Of a stretch of 64,000 nt of DNA, positions 16,790 to 23,958 are shown piece by piece (the first letter of the stretch is position 1; every line of letters starts with the position of its first letter). The notes under the pieces were generated by a model, which was not told where the DNA came from, made no database searches, and saw only the letters and a program-made list of their open reading frames with translations. The stretch is from Actinotalea soli (lineage in GTDB: Bacteria; Actinomycetota; Actinomycetes; Actinomycetales; Cellulomonadaceae). The stretch is from NCBI RefSeq assembly GCF_017565425.1, contig NZ_JAGEMK010000003.1, positions 186,001 to 250,000 of the forward strand. The letters run 5' to 3'. The position numbers and the translations under genes were made by a program.

Positions 16790-17538
16790 GCGAAGACACC
16801 ACCCCCTACTGGGACGAGTGGACCCAACCCGAGTCCGCAGACACCCCCAAGCACGCAGCCCCAGGCGACGGCATCTCCCAGATGCTCGGAGTGATCGAGA
16901 AGCAGAGACGCGAGCTGTCCGACATGCGCAACAACCTGCTCCGCTCCGCAGGCATCAGCACCTACGAAGACGGGGTCAAGTTCGACGGGAACCTCGACGT
17001 CAACGGCAGCGCCGTCGTCGCCGGAGCCGTCTCCTCCGCCGACTACAGCCCCACCACCGGGTGGCAGCTCGACGGCAACAACGCCACCTTCAACACCATC
17101 ACCCTGCGCGGCGGGATCATCGGCAACGACGCCCTGACCAACCCCGTCGCGGCATCCACCAACCAGCAGTGGTCACCGACCTACGCCATCAACACCACCG
17201 GCACGATCCGCGCACAGGTCACGTTCCCCGTCCCGGCAGGGTTCACCGAAGCGCTGATCTCCTGCGTAGCCACCGCCATGGGATTCAACGGCACCGCCGC
17301 CATGGACTACCTGTACGTGGCCGCCGCCATCAACGGCGTGCACGGCGGGGAGCTCTACGCCTCCGCCGAACCCTCCCGCGCGGTCACCGCAGCCGTACCC
17401 GAGTTCCGGCGCCTGACAGGCCTGATCGCAGGGCAGACCATCACCGTGGGAGTCCGCACCCGCACCCAGGTCGCCACGTGGCCAGTCTCGACCGGCAACC
17501 GCGCCGCGATCGACGCACAGGTGCTGTGGCTGCGATGA
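16786..17538 (+). CDS. Phage tail-fibre / receptor-binding-like protein
   Basis: This 250-residue protein has an acidic, Pro-rich N-terminus and a short helical segment (GISQMLGVIEKQRRELSDMRNNLL, about 30-55). A repetitive beta region follows: VKFDGNLDVNGSAVVAGAVSSADYSPTTGWQLDGNNATFNTITLRGGIIGNDALTNPV. This pattern (D(G)NL.VNG, GWxLDGNNATF) is typical of phage minor tail and receptor-binding proteins. A C-terminal beta-rich domain of about 120 residues completes it. It is the only structural-type phage gene in the element and sits inside the coupled operon. A satellite could use it to retarget particles of a helper; function is inferred. Confidence 0.65.
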   Translation: MSEDTTPYWDEWTQPESADTPKHAAPGDGISQMLGVIEKQRRELSDMRNNLLRSAGISTYEDGVKFDGNLDVNGSAVVAGAVSSADYSPTTGWQLDGNNATFNTITLRGGIIGNDALTNPVAASTNQQWSPTYAINTTGTIRAQVTFPVPAGFTEALISCVATAMGFNGTAAMDYLYVAAAINGVHGGELYASAEPSRAVTAAVPEFRRLTGLIAGQTITVGVRTRTQVATWPVSTGNRAAIDAQVLWLR

Positions 17539-17708
17539 GCCAATCCCCAACCCTCACGCAGGGCACCCAGCCGACCACCACCACCCACCGGCCCCGCTGC
17601 GAGCGACCCGGCTGGGACGTCACCCCCGCCCGAGCCATCCACCGCGTCGCCATAGCCCGGTGCCGCGGCTGCGGAGCCGTCGAGCTGCGGACGGAGGAGC
17701 AGCAATGA
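17535..17708 (+). CDS. Small zinc-ribbon-like protein
   Basis: This 57-residue protein starts at ATG 17535 within an ATGA overlap. It contains Cys22 and a RCRGCGAVE motif (Cys43, Cys46), suggesting a partial zinc knuckle. It has no recognised family. It is one of three tiny genes in a row between the tail-like gene and the 286-residue gene. Confidence 0.55.
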   Translation: MSQSPTLTQGTQPTTTTHRPRCERPGWDVTPARAIHRVAIARCRGCGAVELRTEEQQ

Positions 17709-17902
17709 CCATCCCCACCGCCGAAGTGGTGAGCGTCCGGAACCGCCACGCAGTCGTCCTCTGCCCCTACTGCAACCAGAGGCACCGCCACGCCATCGAA
17801 CGACGCGGCACCACCGAACACCGCGCCCCAGCGTGCGGCCTTGTCCGATCCAGCGCCCAGCGCGTCGCTGGATACCGCTTCACCACCGAAGGAGAACCAT
17901 GA
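17705..17902 (+). CDS. Small Cys/His-rich protein
   Basis: This 65-residue protein starts at ATG 17705, overlapping the previous stop (ATGA). It has the arrangement VVLCPYCNQRHRHAIERRGTTEHRAPACG, i.e. CxxC, three His and a further Cys, consistent with a zinc-binding fold of the kind found in many phage-encoded small proteins. Function unknown. Confidence 0.6.
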   Translation: MTIPTAEVVSVRNRHAVVLCPYCNQRHRHAIERRGTTEHRAPACGLVRSSAQRVAGYRFTTEGEP

Positions 17903-18054
17903 CCGACCCCCTACAGCGAGCAATCGAGGCCGCGGTGAACCCGCGTCGTCGCGAAGCGCCGGCGGACACCACCCATCCCCTGGCACTGAACTCTCCAGCC
18001 CTCGAGGACACCCTTCGGGCCGCCCTCACCACTCCCGAACGAGAGAAGGACTAA
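17899..18054 (+). CDS. Small hypothetical protein
   Basis: This 51-residue protein (MTDPLQRAIEAAVNPRR...) starts at ATG 17899 in an ATGA overlap, with GGAGAA five bases upstream. It is acidic/basic and helical, with no recognised motif. Support is its place in the unbroken overlapping series. Confidence 0.5.
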   Translation: MTDPLQRAIEAAVNPRRREAPADTTHPLALNSPALEDTLRAALTTPEREKD

Positions 18055-18056
18055 AC

Positions 18057-18917
18057 ATGAGCGTCATCACCAACACCCAAGACGTCCTGCACAACTACCT
18101 GCGCGACGTCGACGCGATCGTCGCCGACGGGGGGCGAGTCACCGATGGGTGGCACGCCACCCTCGCCGGATGGCAGCACGCCGTGGCCACACGCGGTGCC
18201 ACCGCCGACGCGGTTGAGGCATTCCACAACGCCGTACTCGTTGGCGACACCAAGGGCATCGACGGGGCACTGGTGGACATCGCCGCTGCTCGCACGGCGC
18301 GCGACGACCACGACCTCCACCGGCACACCGCCGGAGTCGTCCTGCATCGGCTGCGAACCGAGTACGGCACCGTCGCCGCGGACAACTACGCCATCCTCGC
18401 CGAGCAATTCAACGCCGCGATCGAGGATCTGCGCACACAGCACACCCTCATCGACCCCGAGTCCGACCCCGCCACGCTCCTGCGGGAGTCGGCCAAGGTC
18501 CGCAACGCCTGGGCAGAGGCCGCGGTCCATGCCGAGCGCGCCACCGAGATATCTGCCGCGCTCCTGAGAGCGGCACAGCTCGCCGGGGCGACCACCACCC
18601 ACCCGTCCCTCAAGCACAACGATCAGCTCGCCAGCATCGTCCTGGACCTCGACGGCAAGGCAACGCTTCGGCAGGCATGGGAGGCGTGGGACACCACAGG
18701 CCGGTGCGGGCGATGGTCACACCTCCTCAACGCCGGCGTTGCGCTGCACGCAAGGGCACTCGAGGACATCACACCGCTGCGCAGGCCGCGGCCCCTTGAG
18801 AACCGCAACGTCAGCACAGGCCCCGGCCGCTCGGTCAACGTGTCCGTCGACCCAGAGGACCCGGACAGCTACGAACGCGCCGTGGCCGCGCTCACCAAGA
18901 GGCTGGCCAGGGCCTGA
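18057..18917 (+). CDS. Hypothetical helical element protein
   Basis: This 286-residue, almost entirely helical protein starts at ATG 18057, two bases after the previous stop. An AGAAGGA ribosome site is visible. The middle contains repeated amphipathic helices (AIVADGGRVTDGWHATLAGWQHAV, EQFNAAIEDLRTQHTLIDPESDPATLLRESAKVRNAWAEAAVHAERATEI). The C-terminus has a possible disordered stretch followed by DSYERAVAALTKRLARA. I do not recognise a family; scaffolding-like or regulatory roles are possible but unsupported. It ends the coupled operon and is followed by two strong hairpins. Confidence 0.6.
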   Translation: MSVITNTQDVLHNYLRDVDAIVADGGRVTDGWHATLAGWQHAVATRGATADAVEAFHNAVLVGDTKGIDGALVDIAAARTARDDHDLHRHTAGVVLHRLRTEYGTVAADNYAILAEQFNAAIEDLRTQHTLIDPESDPATLLRESAKVRNAWAEAAVHAERATEISAALLRAAQLAGATTTHPSLKHNDQLASIVLDLDGKATLRQAWEAWDTTGRCGRWSHLLNAGVALHARALEDITPLRRPRPLENRNVSTGPGRSVNVSVDPEDPDSYERAVAALTKRLARA

Positions 18918-18923
18918 CCCTCA

Positions 18924-18994
18924 GGTGGCGGGGGTGGCACCCCCGCCACCGCCACACGGCCCGGCCGCCACCCATCACCACGGCGGCCGGGCCG
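18924..18994 (+). terminator. Tandem GC-rich hairpins after the element operon
   Basis: The first is an 11-bp perfect stem (GGTGGCGGGGG 18924-18934 with CCCCCGCCACC 18940-18950, five-base loop). The second is a 13-bp perfect stem (18957-18969 with 18982-18994). There are no T-runs, as is usual for actinobacterial terminators. Confidence 0.65.
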
Positions 18995-19012
18995 CCCCAC
19001 AGAGGAGGAGAC

Positions 19013-19321
19013 ATGGCCAGACCCAACCCCCGGGTAGCCAACGGACACCGACGCCGCGAACTCCGCAAGAGAGTGCTGCGCGAGGAGGACCGCTGCGGCA
19101 TCTGCGGGCAGCTCGTCGACAAGACGCTCCCGCACGGACTGCCCGAGTCACCCGAAGTCGACGAGATCATGCCCGTCAGCCTGGGTGGTGATCCACTGGC
19201 TCGGACCAACGTGCGTCTGAGCCACCGAAGAATCTGCAACCAACGCCGCGGCAACGGCAACAACGAACGCGCACAAGCCCACGCCGCACGCGGACCCGTC
19301 ATCGCCTCCAACATCTGGTGA
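19013..19321 (+). CDS. HNH endonuclease
   Basis: This 102-residue protein has an AGGAGGAG ribosome site before ATG 19013. It carries the zinc-binding and catalytic HNH layout: CGICGQLVD, then SPEVDEIMPVSLGGDPLARTNVRLSHRRICNQRRGNG. The first conserved His of the HNH core, usually VDHI, is replaced by Glu (VDEI), while the Asn and the CNQRRG ending are intact. Phage HNH proteins of this size often sit near the packaging genes and help terminase cut at cos. No terminase is encoded here, so it could act with a helper phage's terminase. Confidence 0.85.
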   Translation: MARPNPRVANGHRRRELRKRVLREEDRCGICGQLVDKTLPHGLPESPEVDEIMPVSLGGDPLARTNVRLSHRRICNQRRGNGNNERAQAHAARGPVIASNIW

Positions 19322-19501
19322 AGCATGACGCGGGGGCCGACGCAAACACCACGGGGGCATGACCTCCCCTCTCCCCCTGTCTCAGCCCTCCCGTAGGCAT
19401 TGAGCCGATCTCTCTCCAGCATTTTCCAAACCCCCCACACCCGCCCTGGCCTGGGCAGATGCCAGCCCCGGTCCCGGCAGTCGCAACACTTAGGAGGCCC
19501 C

Positions 19502-19717
19502 GTGTCCCGCGGCCCTGGCGTCTCACAGCGCCTGATCCTCGACTCGCTACAGGCCGTCGCGGACGATTGCGGCGTGCAGATCACAGAGCCCGACAACACG
19601 CCTGCTGAGTCGGTCTCGCTGCGCCGCGCCGCGCGGCGCCTGGCCTGCCTCGGGATGGTCCGGCTCGAGTGGCGCGTCATCGATGGCCGGCGCCGGCTGA
19701 CCGCCTGGCGAGCCTGA
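19502..19717 (+). CDS. Small winged-helix-like protein
   Basis: This 71-residue protein starts at GTG 19502, four bases after a perfect AGGAGG (19492-19497). The C-terminal half SVSLRRAARRLACLGMVRLEWRVIDGRRRLTAWR reads like a recognition helix followed by a beta wing, so DNA binding is likely. An excisionase, a repressor or a small terminase-like protein are all possible, and none is demonstrated. Confidence 0.55.
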   Translation: MSRGPGVSQRLILDSLQAVADDCGVQITEPDNTPAESVSLRRAARRLACLGMVRLEWRVIDGRRRLTAWRA

Positions 19718-19771
19718 CACGCTCTGTGTGTGAAAGGGCCCAATGCCTACGGGCGTGCCTGTTGGCCGGGG

Positions 19772-19800
19772 GGAGGGGTGGGTGCGGTGCCCACCCCTCC
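19772..19800 (+). terminator. GC-rich hairpin
   Basis: GGAGGGGTGGG (19772-19782) pairs perfectly with CCCACCCCTCC (19790-19800) around a seven-base loop. It lies just past the 19502 gene, so it is a likely terminator. Confidence 0.6.
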
Positions 19801-19876
19801 GGGCAGTTGTGCAGACCGGGTGAACTCCTCGGAGTGTGTATAGGCAAACCTGACACATGCGGACTACCGTGAACCC

Positions 19877-20089
19877 ATGACGCCGCCCCTTACGCTCGTG
19901 CGCCCGGCGCAGGCCGCCCCGGAGTGTCGCCAGTTGCGGGCCGTCGGCAACGACGGCCTAACGGACGTCGAGCGCGAGGAGTACGCCTGGCGCTACCAGA
20001 CGGGCCCTGCCCGGCGGGTGGGTGCTGAGGAGCTTCGCGATGTAGCCGCTTGGCTGGAAGCCAAGCGTGGTCGATCTTCACTGGCGTAG
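19877..20089 (+). CDS. Small hypothetical protein
   Basis: This 70-residue protein has a TACCGT box six bases before ATG 19877, consistent with leaderless expression. The sequence (LTDVEREEYAWRYQTGPARRVGAEELRDVAAWLEAKRG) is helical with no recognised family. It overlaps the GNAT gene by 23 bases, suggesting a two-gene cargo unit. Confidence 0.5.
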   Translation: MTPPLTLVRPAQAAPECRQLRAVGNDGLTDVEREEYAWRYQTGPARRVGAEELRDVAAWLEAKRGRSSLA

Positions 20090-20561
20090 CGCAGAGGCGG
20101 ACCACCGCCAGCTGCTAGACCAGTTCGTCTGCACGGACCCTCCGCGCCGCCAGTACGACCGCCACCGCGGGTCCCACCACCCACGCGTCTGGGAGCTCGA
20201 GGTGCAGTCGCACCTGCGTGGGCTACGGGTACCAGTGTCATCCGGTGAGGCGCTGGTCCTAGGGTTCGACGCTGACGGCCTAGCTGCCGCCGTCCACCTC
20301 TGCTTCGACGACACGGGAAGCCAGGTGTTGATCTTGGCTGTGGCGTGCGCGCTCAGGTGCAGGAGTCGCGGATACGGACGAGAAGCGGTGGACGTTGCAT
20401 TGAACGTCGCAGCGCGCACGAAGGAGAAGCACGGAGCCGACTTTGGTGTCTTCACCCGCATCGATCCGCGCAATGAGGCGAGCCGAGGCCTCTTTCGCTC
20501 GCGAGGTTTCGAGTACCTGGGCGTGTATGAGGGGTACGAGAACTGGGTGCGCGACATCTAG
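20067..20561 (+). CDS. GNAT-family N-acetyltransferase
   Basis: This 164-residue protein starts at GTG 20067 within the previous gene. The acetyl-CoA-binding motif A is recognisable in ILAVACALRCRSRGYGREAVDVALNVA (R-G-Y-G replaces the usual Q/RxxGxG/A). Motif B is DPRNEASRGLFRSRGFEYLGVYEGYENWVRD. The substrate is unknown. On a mobile element it may be cargo such as a modification, resistance or toxin-type acetyltransferase; only the fold is supported. Confidence 0.75.
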   Translation: MVDLHWRSAEADHRQLLDQFVCTDPPRRQYDRHRGSHHPRVWELEVQSHLRGLRVPVSSGEALVLGFDADGLAAAVHLCFDDTGSQVLILAVACALRCRSRGYGREAVDVALNVAARTKEKHGADFGVFTRIDPRNEASRGLFRSRGFEYLGVYEGYENWVRDI

Positions 20562-20570
20562 GTGCAGGCG

Positions 20571-20816
20571 TCACCCCACGGGTAGCACCCGCTCCTCCGG
20601 CACCCACGCGTTCCAAGGCGCTCGCCCGGCGATGTCCTGGCGCACGCAGACGTATCCCGGGGCTCGAGCGATGGCGTAGACCTGCGCGGTGACTTCGTGG
20701 CCGCCGTAGGTGTTCGTCGTCACGACGGCTCTACGGGGCTGGGGCAGCACGGTCTGCGGCCGGGGCTCGCCGTGGTTGACCAACCAGGACCAGTAGTAGG
20801 GGGCGGGGGGGTTCAT
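20571..20816 (-). CDS. Small hypothetical protein
   Basis: This 81-residue leftward protein contains PYYWSWLVNHGEP and VTAQVYAIARAPGYVCVRQDIAGRAPWNAWVPEERV. It is rich in Trp and Pro with alternating beta segments and resembles short phage-encoded proteins. I know of no function. It is convergent with the GNAT gene, ten bases apart. The ribosome site is weak. Confidence 0.45.
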   Translation of the reverse strand: MNPPAPYYWSWLVNHGEPRPQTVLPQPRRAVVTTNTYGGHEVTAQVYAIARAPGYVCVRQDIAGRAPWNAWVPEERVLPVG

Positions 20817-20869
20817 GCCGTGAGGATCCCCCGCGGCACCGACACCAGTGCGTCCCCGGCCGAGACGCC

Positions 20870-21058
20870 CTAGTCGCGGTCCGGCTTGGACTTCATGTAC
20901 TGACCGACACCGTAGGCAGTGGTCAGGATTCCTGAGAGCAGCAAGATCGCGAAGAGCGGGCCCGCCCCGTTGCTGCGGACCATTACTGAGACGATCAGGA
21001 GCGCGACGCCAACGGCGAGCCAGATGGGCAGTGGTCGATCCCTGTGGTTGGTTGCCAT
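20870..21058 (-). CDS. Small two-helix membrane protein
   Basis: This 62-residue protein starts at ATG 21058 (MATNHRDRPLP...). It has two hydrophobic segments: IWLAVGVALLIVSVMV, and GPLFAILLLSGILTTAYGVGQYM. The ends are charged. Small membrane proteins at the edge of prophages often act in superinfection exclusion or as holins. Nothing in the sequence separates these options, and no endolysin is present. Confidence 0.5.
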   Translation of the reverse strand: MATNHRDRPLPIWLAVGVALLIVSVMVRSNGAGPLFAILLLSGILTTAYGVGQYMKSKPDRD

Positions 21059-21145
21059 GCCGGACAGTAGACCACCCGGAGCGGACAACGCCGCCCCCAC
21101 CCGTCAGGGCAGGGGCGGCGTTCGTCGTCCAGGTGCGGGTCTCGC

Positions 21146-21496
21146 TCAGCCCTGCTTAGCGGCGCCAGCCTCGACGTCCGTGGTCCCGGCGATCATCCCG
21201 CCGATGCGGGCCGCTTGCGCCCTGAGCCAGGCGGCGTAGTCCCCGAGCTGGTCGGCCGTGAGCGCGTCGTCGGGGTGTAGCCCGTAGACGTGGATCTCCG
21301 GCGGGTCGCTCCTCTCGTTGCCGAATCCCTCGACCTGGACCACTCGCAGCCTGGCGTTGTACCCGTTCTTCCAGGTGTAGTCCTCGGACCAGTGGTACAT
21401 GGCGAGCAGCCGGCCGTCGGGGTCGCGCTCCTCGTCGCATCCGGTCGGCGGGCACCAGGGCTGGTGCGTGATGGTCGGCTCGGTTCTGGTGCTCAT
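21146..21496 (-). CDS. Hypothetical element protein
   Basis: This 116-residue protein starts at ATG 21496, with AGGAGG about seven bases upstream; an ATG at 21502 is too close to that site. The N-terminus carries ITHQPWCPPTGC, and the rest reads YHWSEDYTWKNGYNARLRVVQVEGFGNERSDPPEIHVYGLHPDDALTADQLGDYAAWLRAQAARIGGM. It looks like small phage proteins of unknown function. It is the rightmost gene, leftward, 64 bases from attR. That is a usual position for a lysogeny or directionality gene, but this is only positional reasoning. Confidence 0.5.
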   Translation of the reverse strand: MSTRTEPTITHQPWCPPTGCDEERDPDGRLLAMYHWSEDYTWKNGYNARLRVVQVEGFGNERSDPPEIHVYGLHPDDALTADQLGDYAAWLRAQAARIGGMIAGTTDVEAGAAKQG

Positions 21497-21520
21497 GGTC
21501 ATGCCTCCTGGTTGTGCAAC

Positions 21521-21562
21521 CGCCACGCGCCGTGGCGTGTCTCAGCATTACTTGCGGTTCCG
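21521..21562. other. attR junction with adjacent inverted repeat
   Basis: The CCG core is at 21560-21562. To its left, CGCCACG (21521-21527) pairs with CGTGGCG (21531-21537). In the rejoined attP, CTTG and CAAG would lie symmetrically about the right edge of the core (eight bases each side). That is a weak dyad of the kind serine integrases bind. Confidence 0.55.
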
Positions 21563-21904
21563 GGGATGTGCACCGTGCACGCCAACAGCGCGCGGGAGGC
21601 CCTGACCAAGGTCTGCACGCTCCCCCTCCTGGCCGGGGAGAACGTCTCGGCGGCCTTCGTGGTCCCGACGGTCGCCTCGGCCGTGGACATCGTCGTGCAC
21701 CTGGACGTCGACGCCCGCGGTCGGCGACGCACCCGCGAGATCGTCGCCGTGCCGGGGCGGGTCGAGAACGGCGTGGTGGAAGCTACCGACGTCTTCTCCC
21801 AGCGGGACGGTGCTCTGCGCCGGGCCGGGGGGTTCCCCCCGCACGCGGACCGCTATGCGCGCGCGGGCATCGACCTCGCCGAGCTCCTGCGGGAGGCGGT
21901 CTGA
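21563..21904 (+). pseudogene. cpaF: cpaF/tadA pilus ATPase, 3' part
   Basis: This encodes the last 113 residues of the split ATPase. It opens with the His box GMCTVHANSAREAL, which in the CpaF family directly follows the LNAGxP that ends the 5' fragment. It runs to a TGA at 21904 just before tadB. The frame is open leftwards into the element, but no credible start or promoter is seen, so as integrated it is probably silent. Excision would rebuild the gene. Confidence 0.92.
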
Positions 21905-21905
21905 C

Positions 21906-22763
21906 GTGGGGGTGGTGACCGGCCTGCTCCTCGGCGCCGGGTTGTGCCTGGTGCTGTGGGCCCTGACCTCGGAGCCCTCACCGCGGCGGCGGCAGAGCCG
22001 GTGGTCGGAGAACACCAGCGACCTCCTCGTCCAGGCCGGTGCCCCCGGGGTGACCCCGGTGGCGCTGATCGGTGCGTGCGCGACCACCGGCCTGCTGGTC
22101 GGCGTGCTGGCGCTGGCGCTGACCCAGTCGCCAGCGGTCGCGACCTGCTTCGCGATCATGGGAGCCGCCGCTCCCCAGGCGCTCGTCCGGGGACGTGCCC
22201 GGTCACGCCGCGCCGCGCTGCGCACCGTGTGGCCCGAGGTCGTCGACCACCTGTCCTCCGGCATCCGCGCCGGCCTCTCCCTGCCCGAGGCCCTCGGCCA
22301 GCTCGGCACACGGGGACCGGTCGAGCTCCGCCCCGCCTTCGCAGCCTTCGCGGAGGACTACCGCGTGAGCGGACGGTTCGGCGACTGCCTCGACACCCTC
22401 AAGGCCCGCCTGGCCGACCCGGTGGCCGACCGCATCGTGGAGGCCCTGCGCCTCACCCGTGAGGTCGGCGGCACCGACCTCGGGCGGCTCCTGCGCACAC
22501 TCGCCGGGTTCCTGCGGGAGGACCTGCGCACCCGGGGAGAGCTCGAGGCCCGACAGGGGTGGACCGTGAACGCGGCACGCCTGGCCGTCGCCGCCCCCTG
22601 GGTGGTCCTCGCCCTGCTCTCGACCCGACCCGAGGCGGCCTCGGCCTACGACACCCCCGCCGGGGTCGCGGTGCTCGCCATGGGCGCCGGCTCCTCGGTG
22701 GTCGCCTACCAGCTGATGGTGCGCATCGGGCGACTGCCCGAGGACGTGCGGGTCCTGCGATGA
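21906..22763 (+). CDS. tadB: Tad pilus inner-membrane protein TadB
   Basis: This T2SSF-domain protein of about 285 residues starts at one of three closely spaced GTGs (21906, 21912, 21915), just after the cpaF stop. It has two N-terminal hydrophobic segments and a cytoplasmic region with the family layout WPEVVDHLSSGIRAGLSLPEALGQLGTRGP ... AFAEDYRVSGRFGDCLDTLKARLADPVADRIVEALRLTREVGGTDLGRLLRTLAGFLRED. Two C-terminal segments follow. In Tad machines it pairs with TadC as the platform driven by CpaF. Its transcription must now come from inside the inserted element or an internal promoter. Confidence 0.88.
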   Translation: MGVVTGLLLGAGLCLVLWALTSEPSPRRRQSRWSENTSDLLVQAGAPGVTPVALIGACATTGLLVGVLALALTQSPAVATCFAIMGAAAPQALVRGRARSRRAALRTVWPEVVDHLSSGIRAGLSLPEALGQLGTRGPVELRPAFAAFAEDYRVSGRFGDCLDTLKARLADPVADRIVEALRLTREVGGTDLGRLLRTLAGFLREDLRTRGELEARQGWTVNAARLAVAAPWVVLALLSTRPEAASAYDTPAGVAVLAMGAGSSVVAYQLMVRIGRLPEDVRVLR

Positions 22764-23707
22764 CGGCGATGTGGGTGGTCCCCACCTGGATAGGAGGCGT
22801 GGTCGGAGGCCTCGGCGGTCTCGGCATCTGGCTGATCGCGTGGCGGCTCAGCTCCCGCCGACCGCGGCTCGACGCGCGGCTCGCGCCCTACCTGCGTCCC
22901 AAGCAGAGCGGCTCACGCCTCCTGCTGGCCCCCGCCGCCCACTCGCCCTTCCCGACCCTCGAGCGCCTGCTCGCCCCCGTGATGCTCGACGCCGTGGGCC
23001 TCGTCGAACGCTGGGGGTCGCCCACCGTCGAGCTCCAGCGCCGCCTGATGCGGGCCGGCCGAGGGCAGAGCGTCGAGCAGTTCCGTGCTGAGCAGGTCAT
23101 CTGGACCGTGCTCGGCACCGCCCTCGGCCTGGCCTTCGCCCTCCTGCTCGTCGCGACGCGCGGGACCCACCCGGTGGCAGGTCTGCTGGTCGTGGCCGCA
23201 GCGGCGATCACAGGGCTGGTCAGCCGGGACCAGCTGCTCAGCCGACAGATCCGGCGGCGCGAGGAACGGATCCTTGCGGAGCTGCCGACGGTCGCCGAGC
23301 TCCTCGCCCTCGCGGTCGGGGCGGGCGAAGGGGCGTCCGGGGCGCTCGACCGGGTCGCGCGCACCACGCACGGCGAGCTCGCCGGCGAGCTGGCCCAGAC
23401 GGTCGCCGATACCCGCGCCGGGACGCCGCTGACCGTCGCCCTCGACCGTCTCGCCGACCGCACCGGCGTGACGAGCCTGGCCCGGTTCGCCGAGGCCATC
23501 TCGGTCGCCGTCGACCGCGGGACGCCGTTGGCGGACGTCCTGCGCGCCCAGGCCGACGACGTCCGCGAAGCCGGCCGACGCGCCCTCATGGAGGCCGGTG
23601 GCCGCAAGGAGGTGATCATGATGGTTCCCGTGGTGTTCCTCATCCTTCCCGTCACCGTCGTGTTCGCGGTGTTCCCCGGGCTCGCCGCCCTGCGCATCGA
23701 CCTGTGA
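22760..23707 (+). CDS. tadC: Tad pilus inner-membrane protein TadC
   Basis: This 315-residue T2SSF-domain protein starts at ATG 22760 in an ATGA overlap with tadB. The conserved cytoplasmic domain is seen in RILAELPTVAELLALAVGAGEGASGALDRVARTTHGELAGEL ... TPLTVALDRLADRTGVTSLARFAEAISVAVDRGTPLADVLRAQADDVREAGRRALMEAGGRKEV. A final membrane helix VPVVFLILPVTVVFAVFPGL follows, with two helices in the middle. It is the partner of TadB in the pilus platform. Confidence 0.88.
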   Translation: MTAMWVVPTWIGGVVGGLGGLGIWLIAWRLSSRRPRLDARLAPYLRPKQSGSRLLLAPAAHSPFPTLERLLAPVMLDAVGLVERWGSPTVELQRRLMRAGRGQSVEQFRAEQVIWTVLGTALGLAFALLLVATRGTHPVAGLLVVAAAAITGLVSRDQLLSRQIRRREERILAELPTVAELLALAVGAGEGASGALDRVARTTHGELAGELAQTVADTRAGTPLTVALDRLADRTGVTSLARFAEAISVAVDRGTPLADVLRAQADDVREAGRRALMEAGGRKEVIMMVPVVFLILPVTVVFAVFPGLAALRIDL

Positions 23708-23772
23708 CCAGACCAACACCCGACCACCCGACGGCGTCCCTCACCGGTCGTCACCACCCACCAGGAGGACCT

Positions 23773-23958
23773 GTGCAGCACCACACCGAGGCTGACCTGC
23801 CCGACGAGCAGCTGATCTTCGACGACCGGGGCGACGTACCGGGCTGGGTCCTGGTGACCCTCATGACCGCGGGCCTGGTCATCGCCCTGTGGGCCGTCGC
23901 CGGTCCCGCGCTGATCGGCGTCTTCGAGAGCGCCATCGCGCGTGTCACCGCGGTCTGA
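23773..23958 (+). CDS. Small pilin-like (Flp-type) membrane protein
   Basis: This 61-residue protein starts at GTG 23773, four bases after AGGAGG (23763-23768); the longer GTG 23704 start has no such site. It has a short acidic N-terminus, then GDVPGWVLVTLMTAGLVIALWAVAGPALIGVFESAIARV, a single hydrophobic helix following a Gly-containing boundary. Such genes directly follow tadC in many actinobacteria and are the likely Flp-type major pilin. The classic Flp cleavage signature is not exact, so the pilin role is inferred from size, helix and place. Confidence 0.65.
   Translation: MQHHTEADLPDEQLIFDDRGDVPGWVLVTLMTAGLVIALWAVAGPALIGVFESAIARVTAV

Larger units (their letters stand above)
12585..21562 (+). 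mobile_element. Serine-recombinase integrative element (phage satellite or reduced prophage) in cpaF
   Basis: This insert of about 8,978 bases sits inside cpaF between two CCG cores. It holds an integrase right at the left end, a translationally coupled operon of ten genes (14566-18917), HNH, winged-helix-like and GNAT genes, and three leftward genes at the right end. It is visibly less GC-extreme than the host. Phage-related content is a tail-fibre-like protein, WhiB, a DUF3631 ATPase and HNH, but no capsid, portal, protease, large terminase or lysis gene is present. The size and gene set resemble phage satellites; a deleted prophage is the main alternative. Confidence 0.85.

Noticed and set aside
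18924-18994. Tandem palindromes as an element replication origin
   Set aside because: Two unrelated GC stems directly after an operon end fit terminators; no iterons or AT-rich region are present.
23704-23772. Longer start (GTG 23704) for the pilin-like gene
   Set aside because: The extension is Pro/His-rich with no ribosome site, while GTG 23773 follows AGGAGG and gives a normal pilin-size product.
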